Positions 1-7,672 of a stretch of DNA of 20,687 nt are shown here, one piece after another (positions within the stretch are counted from its first letter, which is position 1; every line of letters begins with the position of its first letter). The notes below the pieces were generated by a model. That model made no database searches and was not told the DNA's origin. It was given only the letters and a program-made list of their open reading frames with translations. This stretch comes from JBEBSD01 sp040394475 (GTDB lineage Bacteria > Bacteroidota > Bacteroidia > Cytophagales > Spirosomataceae), in assembly GCA_040394475.1 (NCBI GenBank), contig JBEBSD010000096.1, forward strand, positions 1 to 20,687, given 5' to 3'. Both the position numbers and the translations under genes were made by a program.

Positions 1-47
1 CCTTTTTTACAAAAAAATATTCGGGTTTCAAATTTAAAACTGTCACC

Positions 48-76
48 TTTTTTTTTTTTTGGGTTATTTTTTTTTT
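48..76. repeat. Two long poly-T tracts (T13 and T10)
   Basis: A run of 13 T (48-60) and a run of 10 T (67-76) are separated by GGGTTA. GGGTT at 61-65 can pair with AACCC at 82-86 around the second T tract, so a weak hairpin is possible. The stretch 1-148 otherwise contains no gene I can support. The tracts could be the U-rich end of an upstream transcript, a curved A/T tract, or slippage-prone homopolymers. Their position about 70-100 bp upstream of the queD promoter box would allow any of these. Confidence 0.6.
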
Positions 77-148
77 GTCGCAACCCGGCAGTAGCGCCAA
101 TTGTAGTTAATTCCCGCCCCTAACTTCATCCCCCATCATTAAAAACCG

Positions 149-156
149 TACTTTTG
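149..156 (+). promoter_or_regulatory. Candidate -7 promoter box for queD
   Basis: TACTTTTG matches the Bacteroidota sigma-ABfr -7 consensus TAnnTTTG exactly. Transcription would start near 163, leaving a leader of about 45 nt before the queD ATG at 208. No good -33 TTTG element lies at the usual distance, so the call rests on the -7 box and its position. Confidence 0.5.
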
Positions 157-207
157 TATAAAATTAAAGCTGACTGAACGGGTACCGGGAGGGAATCTAT
201 TCAACAA

Positions 208-627
208 ATGATTTACGTAACCAGAAAAGAGCATTTTAACGCTGCCCATCGCCTGTATAATGACCGTTGGAGTGAGGAGAAAAACCGTGAGGTCTTTGGC
301 CCCTGCGCCAATCTGAATTATCATGGCCATAATTTTGAGCTGATCGTCACGGTAAAAGGAGTACCGGATCCTGAAACCGGTTTTGTGATGGACCTGAAAA
401 CATTGGGAGATATTATCAGGACCGAAATCATAGAAAGGGTCGATCACCGGAACCTCAATGTAGACGTCGACTTTATGCGCGGTAAAATGGCTTCCTGTGA
501 GATTTTTGTGATGGAAATCTGGAAAATTCTCAAAGAGGCCCTGCAGCAACGGGCGCCTGCAGCGATGCTGCATTATATCAAACTGATCGAAACCCCGAAG
601 AATTTCGTGGAGTATTACGGGGAGTAA
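208..627 (+). CDS. queD: 6-carboxy-5,6,7,8-tetrahydropterin synthase (QueD/PTPS family)
   Basis: This 139-residue protein belongs to the PTPS/QueD family, cytosolic zinc enzymes that convert 7,8-dihydroneopterin triphosphate to 6-carboxytetrahydropterin, the second step toward queuosine. The zinc ligands are visible as H14 in FNAAH and H39/H41 in the YHGHNF motif. C33 in GPCANLN is the expected catalytic cysteine, the VDHRNLN segment supplies the Asp-His pair, and E128 in the IETP motif is the pterin-anchoring glutamate. Length and motif order are normal for bacterial QueD. The ATG at 208 places H14 at the family's usual position. lpxB follows after 34 bp on the same strand, so the two may be cotranscribed from the promoter box at 149. 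A 6-pyruvoyl-tetrahydropterin synthase activity cannot be excluded, but QueD is the usual role in bacteria. Confidence 0.92.
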   Translation: MIYVTRKEHFNAAHRLYNDRWSEEKNREVFGPCANLNYHGHNFELIVTVKGVPDPETGFVMDLKTLGDIIRTEIIERVDHRNLNVDVDFMRGKMASCEIFVMEIWKILKEALQQRAPAAMLHYIKLIETPKNFVEYYGE

Positions 628-661
628 GTGGTTTTCGTTCAACTATTTTAGCCTGAACCGT

Positions 662-1771
662 ATGAAATACTATTTAATTGCAGGCGAACGCTCCGGGGAC
701 CTTCATGGAGCAAATCTTATCAGGGGACTCCTGAAAGAAGATCCTGATGCGGTGCTCCGGGGATGGGGCGGCGACCGGATGCAGGCGGCAGGCATGGAGT
801 TGGTCACCCACTACCGGGATACCTCGTTTATGGGATTTCTGGAGGTGGCCAGGAACCTGCTCTCTATACAGAAGTTATTGAAAAAATGCCGGGAAGATAT
901 CCTGGAGTTTCGCCCGGATGCGCTCATTCTGATCGATTACCCGGGATTTAATCTTCGCATGGCCTCTTTCGCGAAAAGGCAGGGGCTGAAGGTATTGTAT
1001 TACATCTCGCCCAAGGTGTGGGCGTGGAATCAAAGCCGTGCCTTGAAGATCAAAGCGGTTGTCGACCGGATGTTTGTCATTTTTCCCTTTGAAATTGATT
1101 TCTATAGACAGTACCGGTACGACGTGGAATACGTGGGCAACCCGCTGATGGATGCCATTCACGAGTTTGTACCGGACCCGGATTTTTCAGAGCGGCATCA
1201 GCTCACGGGTAAAAAGCTGATCGCATTGCTGCCGGGCAGCCGGAAACAGGAAGTGACCGCCATGCTGGAAAGTATGGTTTCCGTCATCCCGCATTTACCC
1301 GGGTATCACTTTGTGATTGCAGCGGTCAGTAATCTTGACGAGGCCGTGTATGCCTCCTACCGCTCGTCCGAATCCCTAACGGTAGTGGAAGATGAAACGT
1401 ATAATGTGCTGCACCTTGCGGAAGCGGCATTGGTAGCTTCGGGAACCGCTACCCTGGAGACGGCCCTGCTGAAGGTTCCGGAAGTGGTTTGTTATAAAAC
1501 CAGCCATTTGTCCTACCTGATTGCCAAACGCCTGATTCGTGTCCCGTATATCTCACTGGTCAACCTGATAAGCGGCAGGGAGATCGTCCGGGAACTGATC
1601 CAGGAGCAGCTGACCACCGGCAACCTGGTAAAGGAGTTGCAGGCGATTGTAACAGGAGGGTCCGGGCGGGAGCGCATGTTACAGGATTTTGACGAACTGG
1701 CTGAAACAGTAGGGGGCCCCGGCGCTTCCGAAAAAGCCGGGGAAAAAATGGTGAAGTATGCCCGGAAGTAA
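662..1771 (+). CDS. lpxB: Lipid-A-disaccharide synthase
   Basis: LpxB is a peripheral inner-membrane GT19 glycosyltransferase that joins UDP-2,3-diacylglucosamine and lipid X into the lipid A disaccharide. The 369-residue length is typical. The N-terminal AGERSGDLHG motif (residues 7-16) matches the family signature AGExSGDxHG. The segment with LIDYPGFNLR, the YYISPKVWAW motif near residue 115, the FPFE motif, VEYVGNPL, and LPGSRKQEV starting at L190 all follow in the LpxB order. ASGTATLE and the CYKTS segment near the C-terminus fit the donor-binding region. It sits 34 bp after queD. Its stop is only 2 bp from the stop of the convergent DUF1080 gene, so the two transcripts must end inside or beyond each other. 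Confidence 0.96.
   Translation: MKYYLIAGERSGDLHGANLIRGLLKEDPDAVLRGWGGDRMQAAGMELVTHYRDTSFMGFLEVARNLLSIQKLLKKCREDILEFRPDALILIDYPGFNLRMASFAKRQGLKVLYYISPKVWAWNQSRALKIKAVVDRMFVIFPFEIDFYRQYRYDVEYVGNPLMDAIHEFVPDPDFSERHQLTGKKLIALLPGSRKQEVTAMLESMVSVIPHLPGYHFVIAAVSNLDEAVYASYRSSESLTVVEDETYNVLHLAEAALVASGTATLETALLKVPEVVCYKTSHLSYLIAKRLIRVPYISLVNLISGREIVRELIQEQLTTGNLVKELQAIVTGGSGRERMLQDFDELAETVGGPGASEKAGEKMVKYARK
1717..1742. terminator. GC-rich hairpin at the 3' end of lpxB
   Basis: CCCCGGC (1717-1723) and GCCGGGG (1736-1742) form a perfect 7-bp GC stem around a 12-nt loop, inside the last codons of lpxB and just past the stop of the convergent minus-strand gene. It is followed on the plus strand by a run of A rather than T, so it is not a textbook rho-independent terminator. 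It could stall either convergent transcript, or simply be a GC-rich coding coincidence. Confidence 0.3.
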
Positions 1772-1773
1772 GC

Positions 1774-2562
1774 TTATCGTGTGGCCAGTTTCCGGAGTTC
1801 CACTTTCCGGAATTCGATAGGTTGTCCTTCACTCTGAAGGGCAATGAAACCACTGTCCAGCAGTTTTCCGTCCACTTTGGTGGTCGAATCGTAATTGGCC
1901 ACGACACCCCCTCCGATCTGCGGTTGTGAATACTGCAGCACCGTATCGCCGTTGATAATGTGCTTGATAAGGGAATCTCCCCAAACCATTAATTCGGCCC
2001 GCACCCATTCGTCCTTTTCATACGTTTTGGAAGTGGAGTTGATGCAATGCGTCGGATCGAGCTGGCCATTGATCACAATATGCGTTCCCGGAGAACACAT
2101 GTTGCCGGTCGGCCGGGGCTGCCCGTCGCCCAACCCCGCCAGAAACTGCATTTCCACGGAGATCGGCCAGTTTTGTTCCTTCGGCATGGTGTGCGGGTCC
2201 TGCGAGTGAAACATCACCCCGCTGTTGAGGAGGGTATAAGAAGGAGCGCCCGGGTGCAGGTCCCCGCTGAAACGGTATTCTACCGCCAGATGGTAGTGCG
2301 AAAAGGGCTCTTTATAATAGAGATGGCCGAATTGGTCATTGAAGTCGCCATAGCCGTCGTAGCGGACTTTGATCATCCCGTCTTCCACACGAAACGTGTT
2401 CGCGAAGTTTTCACCGGTTTCATGATGATGGATTTTAACAGTCCAGTCGTCGATATCCTTTCCGTTAAAAAGGGAAATCCATTCCTCCTCTGTAGTGTGA
2501 GGAGTCGTGCAGCCAGAGAGCAGGAGCACCAATAACAAGCTGTAGAGAACCGATATGCGCAT
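1774..2562 (-). CDS. DUF1080 (3-keto-disaccharide hydrolase-like) lipoprotein
   Basis: This 262-residue protein starts with a lipoprotein signal: a hydrophobic stretch followed by the lipobox LLSGC with the acylated cysteine at residue 18. A single DUF1080 (PF06439) jelly-roll domain follows. It opens with WISLFNGKDIDDW, the domain's hallmark, contains SGVMFHSQDP, and ends with a FIALQSEGQPIEFRKVELR segment. The family includes concanavalin-like hydrolases acting on 3-keto-glycosides and many uncharacterised sugar-binding lipoproteins, so the fold is secure and the substrate unknown. Export to the periplasm or outer membrane is inferred from the lipobox. It is divergent from the DHA2 transporter gene (121 bp between the starts) and converges on lpxB with a 2-bp gap. 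No nearby gene of a keto-sugar pathway supports a more precise role. Confidence 0.88.
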   Translation of the reverse strand: MRISVLYSLLLVLLLSGCTTPHTTEEEWISLFNGKDIDDWTVKIHHHETGENFANTFRVEDGMIKVRYDGYGDFNDQFGHLYYKEPFSHYHLAVEYRFSGDLHPGAPSYTLLNSGVMFHSQDPHTMPKEQNWPISVEMQFLAGLGDGQPRPTGNMCSPGTHIVINGQLDPTHCINSTSKTYEKDEWVRAELMVWGDSLIKHIINGDTVLQYSQPQIGGGVVANYDSTTKVDGKLLDSGFIALQSEGQPIEFRKVELRKLATR

Positions 2563-2683
2563 GGTTGGGGGCTAATTGAACGAGAGCGGAAGTTACTAAA
2601 ATTTTCCTTCTTCTGAAGAAAGGACGTAAAATTTCAGGCAGGATGCAAACCCGAACGGTTCAGGTTTTGTTAGGAGAATAAGT

Positions 2684-4111
2684 ATGCTGAAAAACAAGAA
2701 ACAGGTTATTATCACACTTATGGTGAGCGCCTTTATGGCCTCTATCGACCGCAGTATTGTTAATATTTCCCTTCCGGTGATCCGTCAGGACTTCCAGGTA
2801 GAAATGAACCAGATCGAATGGGTAGTGACGGCGTATATGCTTACCTTCCTGCTGAGCATCCCGCTCATGAACTGGCTGAAAAACACCATCGGCTATTACC
2901 GGTTGCTCACCGGCTGTCTGTTTATTTTTACCCTGGGCTCCTTGCTGTGCAGCCTGGCCGAAAATCTGCCCTTTCTGGTGATGGCCCGTATGGTGCAGGC
3001 CGCGGCAGGCGGGACGATCACCCCGATGTCGCTGGCCATTTTAAGTGAGTACCTGCCCAAAGAAGAACGGGGAAGCGCCATCGGATGGTGGGGGATGGGC
3101 AATGTACTCGGGCCGGCTATAGGGCCGACGCTCGGAGGGGTTCTGACGGATCTCGTGGGCTGGCCGTCCGTATTTTATATCAATGTCCCGGTGGGTATTA
3201 TCGCGCTGCTGCTGACCATCCGCTATCTCCCGTTTCTGAAAAAGAATCCGGTACGGCGGGTGAAGTTTGATAAAGCGGGGTATTTCTGGTTTGCTGCTTT
3301 TATCATAGGGGGGCAGCTCTGGATATCTGCCCTGTCTACAAGAGGACTGACCTCGCCTGTTGCCTGGCTGTTGTTTTTGTTTACAGCAGCCAGCTTGTTG
3401 GCGTATATCCGATCCTCTCGCAAACCGGACGCGTTGCTGGACCTGTCGGTTTTCAGATCGGCTATGTTCAACCGGTCCGCTATAGTGATTTTTATCCGAT
3501 CCGTGGCATTGTTCGGCGGGATGTTTTACCTGCCGTTTTTACTTCAGGGCCAGTTAGGCTTTTCGGAAATGGAGGCGGGAATGCTGCTGCTGCCCAATTC
3601 CCTGCTCATGTTGGTGACCAGGCCCTATTCCGGAAAACTGGCCGATCAGGGCCGTATCCGTTATATTTCGATGACGGGGATCACCCTTGTTGCGGTTTCA
3701 TTTGTATTGTTCGCCTATCTGAATGCCGGGGTAGACGGCAAGGTTGTTCTTGGGATAATGGCCCTCAGGGGCCTGGGAATGGGACTGCTGGTTGCCCCTG
3801 TCTCTACGGCTTTGCTCAATGCGGTAGCGCCCCATCAGACTGCCACCGCAACCTCCATGAGCAGCCTGCTCCTGCAATTGGGCGGTTCTCTCGGGATTGC
3901 CGCCAGCGGGGTATGCCATACTCTGATGTACCAGGGATACCTCCGGCATTTTGATGAATTCAATGCGGAGCATTACGCCTTGCGGGGGAGCTTCCTGGTG
4001 GCGGCGCTGGTGATTATCCTGGCTCTGATACCCGCATCACGGCTGCCCAGGGCGGACCGGACCCGGCGGCGTAAGCTGCGGGAGGAAGAAACGGTTACGA
4101 TAGAAGGATAA
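2684..4111 (+). CDS. DHA2-family MFS drug/proton antiporter (EmrB/QacA type)
   Basis: This 475-residue inner-membrane protein has the hydrophobicity pattern of a 14-helix MFS transporter. The first helix carries DRSIVNISLPVIRQDF (D22, R23), the DHA2 form of motif D1. Motif C, GPAIGPTLGG (residues 143-152), is the antiporter signature at the end of helix 5. A basic loop with KKNPVRRVKFDKAGY separates the central helices, and TRPYSGKLAD in the second half matches a repeat of motif A. Such proteins export lipophilic drugs or metabolites using the proton gradient. EmrB homologues often work with an EmrA adaptor and an outer-membrane channel, but neither is encoded here, so it may act alone in the inner membrane. 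AGGAG lies about 8 bp before the ATG, an unusually clear Shine-Dalgarno sequence for this phylum. The C-terminal tail after the last helix is strongly basic. Confidence 0.9.
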   Translation: MLKNKKQVIITLMVSAFMASIDRSIVNISLPVIRQDFQVEMNQIEWVVTAYMLTFLLSIPLMNWLKNTIGYYRLLTGCLFIFTLGSLLCSLAENLPFLVMARMVQAAAGGTITPMSLAILSEYLPKEERGSAIGWWGMGNVLGPAIGPTLGGVLTDLVGWPSVFYINVPVGIIALLLTIRYLPFLKKNPVRRVKFDKAGYFWFAAFIIGGQLWISALSTRGLTSPVAWLLFLFTAASLLAYIRSSRKPDALLDLSVFRSAMFNRSAIVIFIRSVALFGGMFYLPFLLQGQLGFSEMEAGMLLLPNSLLMLVTRPYSGKLADQGRIRYISMTGITLVAVSFVLFAYLNAGVDGKVVLGIMALRGLGMGLLVAPVSTALLNAVAPHQTATATSMSSLLLQLGGSLGIAASGVCHTLMYQGYLRHFDEFNAEHYALRGSFLVAALVIILALIPASRLPRADRTRRRKLREEETVTIEG

Positions 4112-4118
4112 CGGCGGC

Positions 4119-4958
4119 CTACTCTTTTTCAGGAATCACCACGCGTTTGACGACGCCGTCTTCCTGTTGAACCACACTGACGAACAGTGTCCCTTTGGCG
4201 CTTTTTTCGAGCGACACCTGGCCCACAAATTCCCCTTCAAAGTCCTTCAGCTCTTTTTTACCTATTTCCCGGCCCTTTGTGTCCCTGACGGTGATGGTCA
4301 CATCCCCTTTTTCAAGGGTGCGGAAACGGACGTTAAGCAGGTTGTCAAAAGGCTGGTTGGGAAAAATAGAAATGCTCTTCAGTGTTTTACTAGCGGATTC
4401 GTCCGAGAAGCCCCGCAGGACAAAGGGCTGCGAAGGAGCCGTATGGAAACGTTCCGCTACTGCGCGTCTGGCGTCGGCTACACGCACTTCTGTGTCTGCC
4501 ATTAACCGTCTCAGATTGGTATCGAGTTGTTGCCTGCGGGCAACAAAAACGGTGTCGAAATGCCTGGTCAGGGAGTCCATTGAATAGGCGAATGCCTGCC
4601 CCCAATGAGGAGCTTCGATCGGGAATGCCCCGCCGTAAACCCTGCGGGGAGGACGAATCCCGTTATTCCGGTGTACGTTGCCTTCTTCCAGGGTAATGGT
4701 GATCCGGCGGTCCGCTTTTTTTTCCTTTCCCAATGAATCGAGAATGCGGTCAATATGCGCCTTTTGTTCGGTTTCCGACAGGTTATCGATGTCGTAGATC
4801 TTTTCCTGCACCTTGGATTTTCCATTTTCCTCCTGGATAATATGGATCCTGATTTTGGATTTTTCTTCTGTAACTGCTTCCTGTGACAGGGCCGGCAGGT
4901 TGGTCAGCAATGCACCAAGCAGTCCGAAGGCCAATAGGTTTTTTTGAGAGTATTGCAT
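4119..4958 (-). CDS. Secreted protein with T9SS-like C-terminal domain, next to a two-component system
   Basis: I do not recognise the family by name. The 279-residue protein has an N-terminal signal peptide (hydrophobic to about residue 21, ending in LPALSQ). It then has a charged region (roughly 30-75) and an Arg-rich, probably helical stretch around 130-175. The C-terminal ~80 residues form a beta-rich module: ISIFPNQPFDNLLNV, DVTITVRDTKGREI, GQVSLEKSAKGTLFVSV and VVKRVVI. The order and spacing resemble a T9SS type A sorting domain, with PNQP where the usual motif has PNP. If so, the protein crosses the outer membrane and may be surface-attached. It is divergent from the histidine kinase gene 194 bp away, so a functional link to that system is plausible but inferred. 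It converges on the MFS gene with a 7-bp gap. Confidence 0.72.
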   Translation of the reverse strand: MQYSQKNLLAFGLLGALLTNLPALSQEAVTEEKSKIRIHIIQEENGKSKVQEKIYDIDNLSETEQKAHIDRILDSLGKEKKADRRITITLEEGNVHRNNGIRPPRRVYGGAFPIEAPHWGQAFAYSMDSLTRHFDTVFVARRQQLDTNLRRLMADTEVRVADARRAVAERFHTAPSQPFVLRGFSDESASKTLKSISIFPNQPFDNLLNVRFRTLEKGDVTITVRDTKGREIGKKELKDFEGEFVGQVSLEKSAKGTLFVSVVQQEDGVVKRVVIPEKE

Positions 4959-5090
4959 CGTTTATCGAAGTTAGTTAAATAGTTATCCGGCCTGATCAGC
5001 CTGTAAATACAACTGTTAAACCGCAACGGACCTGTACGGGCGGCGGCGTTAAAGTATGTTAAATGCCTTTTTATCAACCATCAGGAATGC

Positions 5091-5098
5091 TAATTTTG
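5091..5098 (+). promoter_or_regulatory. Candidate -7 promoter box for the histidine kinase operon
   Basis: TAATTTTG matches TAnnTTTG exactly. A T-rich CTTTTT (5067-5072) lies 18 bp upstream where a -33 element is expected, though it lacks the G. Transcription would start near 5105, giving a leader of about 48 nt before the ATG at 5153. The rest of the 194-bp divergent region holds a near-palindrome around TGATCA (about 4989-5003). Confidence 0.5.
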
Positions 5099-5152
5099 TA
5101 AGGTTACCTCATAGACGAGGGAAAAAGAATTTCGTTGCATGCCGGTTAAAAA

Positions 5153-6880
5153 ATGACCAGAAGGAAAATTCGGATAATAGTAGGATTGATGTGTGTGTCA
5201 CTGATCGGGTTGATCGGTCTTCAGGGCTTTTGGATCAAGCAGGCGCTGGAAATCCAGAACGACCAGTTTAAGCACAAGGTGGCGGAATCGGTGCAGAATG
5301 TGGTGCACCGGCTTGAGAAACAGGAAATTATGTACCTGCTGCACCAGCGCAGGGAGGATGAGATCCAAAAAGAGAAATTGCGGCAAATGAGCCGGGTGGT
5401 GCGAAATCAGCCCAAAAAGAGCCGGGAGAGCGATTCCCTGGATGCCAGGGAGGCACCTGCATTGGTCCGGACCGGTCGTTTTGGTGAATCGATTCCCCAC
5501 CTGAAGGAAGGGTTTCAGTCCGATGTGCTGGTGCCCTCTGTCCGGCAGATGATCGCCCACCAGCAGCAGGTCATAGATGAGTTTTTCCAGGCCCAGCGTA
5601 TGGGGTTGGCAGGCATCGATGAGTTCTTTCAGCGGCGCCTGCAGGAGGAGCTGTTGTTGGAGGATGCCATGCAGGCAGCAGCCAGCCGGGGCCGGAAGGC
5701 ATTGACCCAATCAGCCCGGTCACAACCGGCCGTTAAGCCCAGGGTGGTTGAAAAGGCGGAAATACTCCCGCGCTCTACCAATGCAGAGGCTTTGCTCAAA
5801 GAAGTGATTGAAGATATTGTGTATACCAAACGCCCTATCAATGAGCGGGTCAACCGGTTCCTGATGGATTCGCTCCTGCACAAAGAGTTCCGGCAGAATG
5901 GCATTACCCTGCCCTATGTTTTCGGGGTGAAGCCGGGCGCTACCGGTGATATGCTCTTTTCAACCACAGAGCTGAAGGCCGGCGACTGGGAAAGTCAGGC
6001 CTATAAAACCGCACTGTTTCCCGGTGAAATGATGAACTCCCATGCGTTGTTGTACGTCTATTTTCCGGGCCAGAAGAGCTATATCCTGGAAAAAACAGCC
6101 GTTATGATGGCGGGTTCCGGCGTGTTGATCCTGGTGGTGTTGATCTGTTTTTACCTGGCCGTGAGCACCATCCTCCGGCAGAAGAAGTTATCGGATATCA
6201 AGAACGACTTCATCAATAACATGACCCATGAGTTTAAGACGCCGATTTCTACTATTGCGCTTGCGGTCGATATGGCAGGAGAGTCCGAACCGGTCGCTCC
6301 TCCGGCGCTTACCCGTTACCTGGGGATCATCCGTGAAGAAAACAAGCGCCTGGGAGCCCATGTGGAGAAGGTGCTGCAGATCGCGCTGATGGACAAAGGC
6401 AGCCTGCAGCTCCAGCAAAGCAAAGTCAACCTGCACGCCTTGATTGAAAAGGTATTAAACAACCTGAGTGTACAGATCGAACAGCGTCAGGGAGAGGTAG
6501 AGCTGGATTATCGGGCTGACGAGGAGACCGTAACCGGGGATGAAGTACATTTAACCAATGTCCTGTATAATTTGCTGGATAATGCCATCAAGTATTCCCC
6601 GGATCATCTGAAACTGCGGGTAAAAACACAAAACCGGGAGAATGGACTCGAAATTGCCATTACGGATGAAGGGATCGGTTTGGGAAAAGAACAGCTGGGA
6701 CGCATTTTTGATCAGTTTTACCGGGTGCCTACCGGAAACCGGCACGACGTAAAAGGATTCGGGCTGGGACTGAGCTATGTGAAGAAAATGGTGGAGGCCC
6801 ATAAAGGAGCCATTCAGGTACAAAGTAAGCCCGGACAAGGCACTACCTTTACAATATGGTTACCTTTGTTGTTGGTATAG
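5153..6880 (+). CDS. Membrane sensor histidine kinase
   Basis: This 575-residue protein is a two-helix transmembrane sensor kinase. TM1 spans about residues 6-26 and TM2 about 317-340, enclosing a ~290-residue periplasmic region with no domain I can name. Its first half is rich in Gln, Arg and Glu and looks coiled-coil. No HAMP domain is evident: TM2 leads within about 20 residues to the HisKA helix, where H359 in NMTHEFKTPIS is the phosphorylated residue. The HATPase_c domain carries the N box (N477 in NLLDNAIKYS), the G1 box (D505 in DEGIGLG), the FDQFYRV F box and the G2 box GFGLGL (from G535). All catalytic motifs are intact. The response regulator gene follows 45 bp downstream. The ligand is unknown; the divergent T9SS-like secreted protein is a candidate partner by position only. 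Confidence 0.95.
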   Translation: MTRRKIRIIVGLMCVSLIGLIGLQGFWIKQALEIQNDQFKHKVAESVQNVVHRLEKQEIMYLLHQRREDEIQKEKLRQMSRVVRNQPKKSRESDSLDAREAPALVRTGRFGESIPHLKEGFQSDVLVPSVRQMIAHQQQVIDEFFQAQRMGLAGIDEFFQRRLQEELLLEDAMQAAASRGRKALTQSARSQPAVKPRVVEKAEILPRSTNAEALLKEVIEDIVYTKRPINERVNRFLMDSLLHKEFRQNGITLPYVFGVKPGATGDMLFSTTELKAGDWESQAYKTALFPGEMMNSHALLYVYFPGQKSYILEKTAVMMAGSGVLILVVLICFYLAVSTILRQKKLSDIKNDFINNMTHEFKTPISTIALAVDMAGESEPVAPPALTRYLGIIREENKRLGAHVEKVLQIALMDKGSLQLQQSKVNLHALIEKVLNNLSVQIEQRQGEVELDYRADEETVTGDEVHLTNVLYNLLDNAIKYSPDHLKLRVKTQNRENGLEIAITDEGIGLGKEQLGRIFDQFYRVPTGNRHDVKGFGLGLSYVKKMVEAHKGAIQVQSKPGQGTTFTIWLPLLLV

Positions 6881-6925
6881 GGTAGATAATGCAATACGAG
6901 CCGTACTAAAATTAAGTCCTGTCGG

Positions 6926-7612
6926 ATGGAAAAACTATTATTGGTAGAAGACGATCCCAACCTCGGGGCGCTGCTTCAGGAATATCTGGTAGCCAGGGGC
7001 TATGCGACCGAATGGGCCAAAGACGGCCAGGCCGGCTGGGAAGCTTTTGTAGCCAATACCTATGACTTATGCATCTTTGATGTAATGATGCCCAAAAAGG
7101 ATGGGTTTGCCCTGGCGCGTGAGGTGCGGATGAGCGGAAAGGATGTTCCGATAATCTTTCTCACCGCCAAATCCATGAAAGAGGATACCATCCAGGGGTT
7201 TAAGCTGGGCGGGGACGACTACCTGACGAAGCCTTTTGACCGGGAGGAATTGCTGGTACGCATTGAGGCGATCATACGACGGTATAAAAAGGGAAACGAC
7301 GAATTCCCGGCAGTCAGCAATGTCTTTGAAATCGGGAGCTTTACCTTTCATTATGATGTGCAGCAGCTATACCGCGACGGCGGGAAAATCAAACTGACCA
7401 GTAAAGAATCGGAATTGTTAAAATTGTTCTGCCAGAATAAAAATCAACCTGTCAGCCGGAGTTTTGCGCTGAAAATGATCTGGGGAGACGATTCTTACTT
7501 CAACGCGCGCAGTATGGATGTTTACATCACCAAACTCCGCAAGCATTTCCGGGAAGACGATACCATCCAGATCATCAACCTGCATGGAGAGGGGTTTAAA
7601 TTTGTCGTCTGA
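6926..7612 (+). CDS. OmpR/PhoB-family response regulator
   Basis: This 228-residue cytosolic regulator has an N-terminal receiver domain (about 1-120) and a C-terminal winged-helix DNA-binding domain (about 135-228). The acidic pocket is E8-D9-D10, the phosphoacceptor is D52 in FDVMMP, and T80 and K102 (in YLTKPF) complete the switch residues. The effector part contains LTSKESELLKLF and RSMDVYITKLRKHF, the transactivation and recognition-helix segments of the OmpR class. It lies 45 bp after the histidine kinase gene with no TAnnTTTG box between them, so the two are probably cotranscribed and cognate. Target genes are not visible; the divergent secreted protein gene is a natural candidate. Confidence 0.96.
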   Translation: MEKLLLVEDDPNLGALLQEYLVARGYATEWAKDGQAGWEAFVANTYDLCIFDVMMPKKDGFALAREVRMSGKDVPIIFLTAKSMKEDTIQGFKLGGDDYLTKPFDREELLVRIEAIIRRYKKGNDEFPAVSNVFEIGSFTFHYDVQQLYRDGGKIKLTSKESELLKLFCQNKNQPVSRSFALKMIWGDDSYFNARSMDVYITKLRKHFREDDTIQIINLHGEGFKFVV

Positions 7613-7614
7613 CA

Positions 7615-7648
7615 TTTTTGGTTTCCCCGCCTTTCCTTTCGAAATTTG
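7615..7648 (+). promoter_or_regulatory. Candidate promoter for hemB
   Basis: TTTTTG (7615-7620) is followed after 20 bp by GAAATTTG (7641-7648), which differs from the -7 consensus TAnnTTTG only at the first base. The box overlaps the TTG at 7646 that would otherwise allow a longer hemB reading frame, so the frame upstream of 7673 is unlikely to be translated if this is the promoter. Transcription would start near 7655, leaving a leader of about 18 nt. Confidence 0.35.
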
Positions 7649-7672
7649 CCGGATACGCTTACCCATACAAAG

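Noticed and set aside
139..642. 167-codon minus-strand frame opposite queD
   Set aside because: Antisense shadow; queD has all zinc and catalytic residues on the plus strand.
5056..5271. Small plus-strand frame before the histidine kinase
   Set aside because: It overlaps the promoter box and the kinase start in another frame and shows no domain or coupling.
7646..7672. Longer HemB start at TTG 7646
   Set aside because: The TTG lies inside a promoter-like box and the ATG at 7673 gives the normal HemB N-terminus and length.
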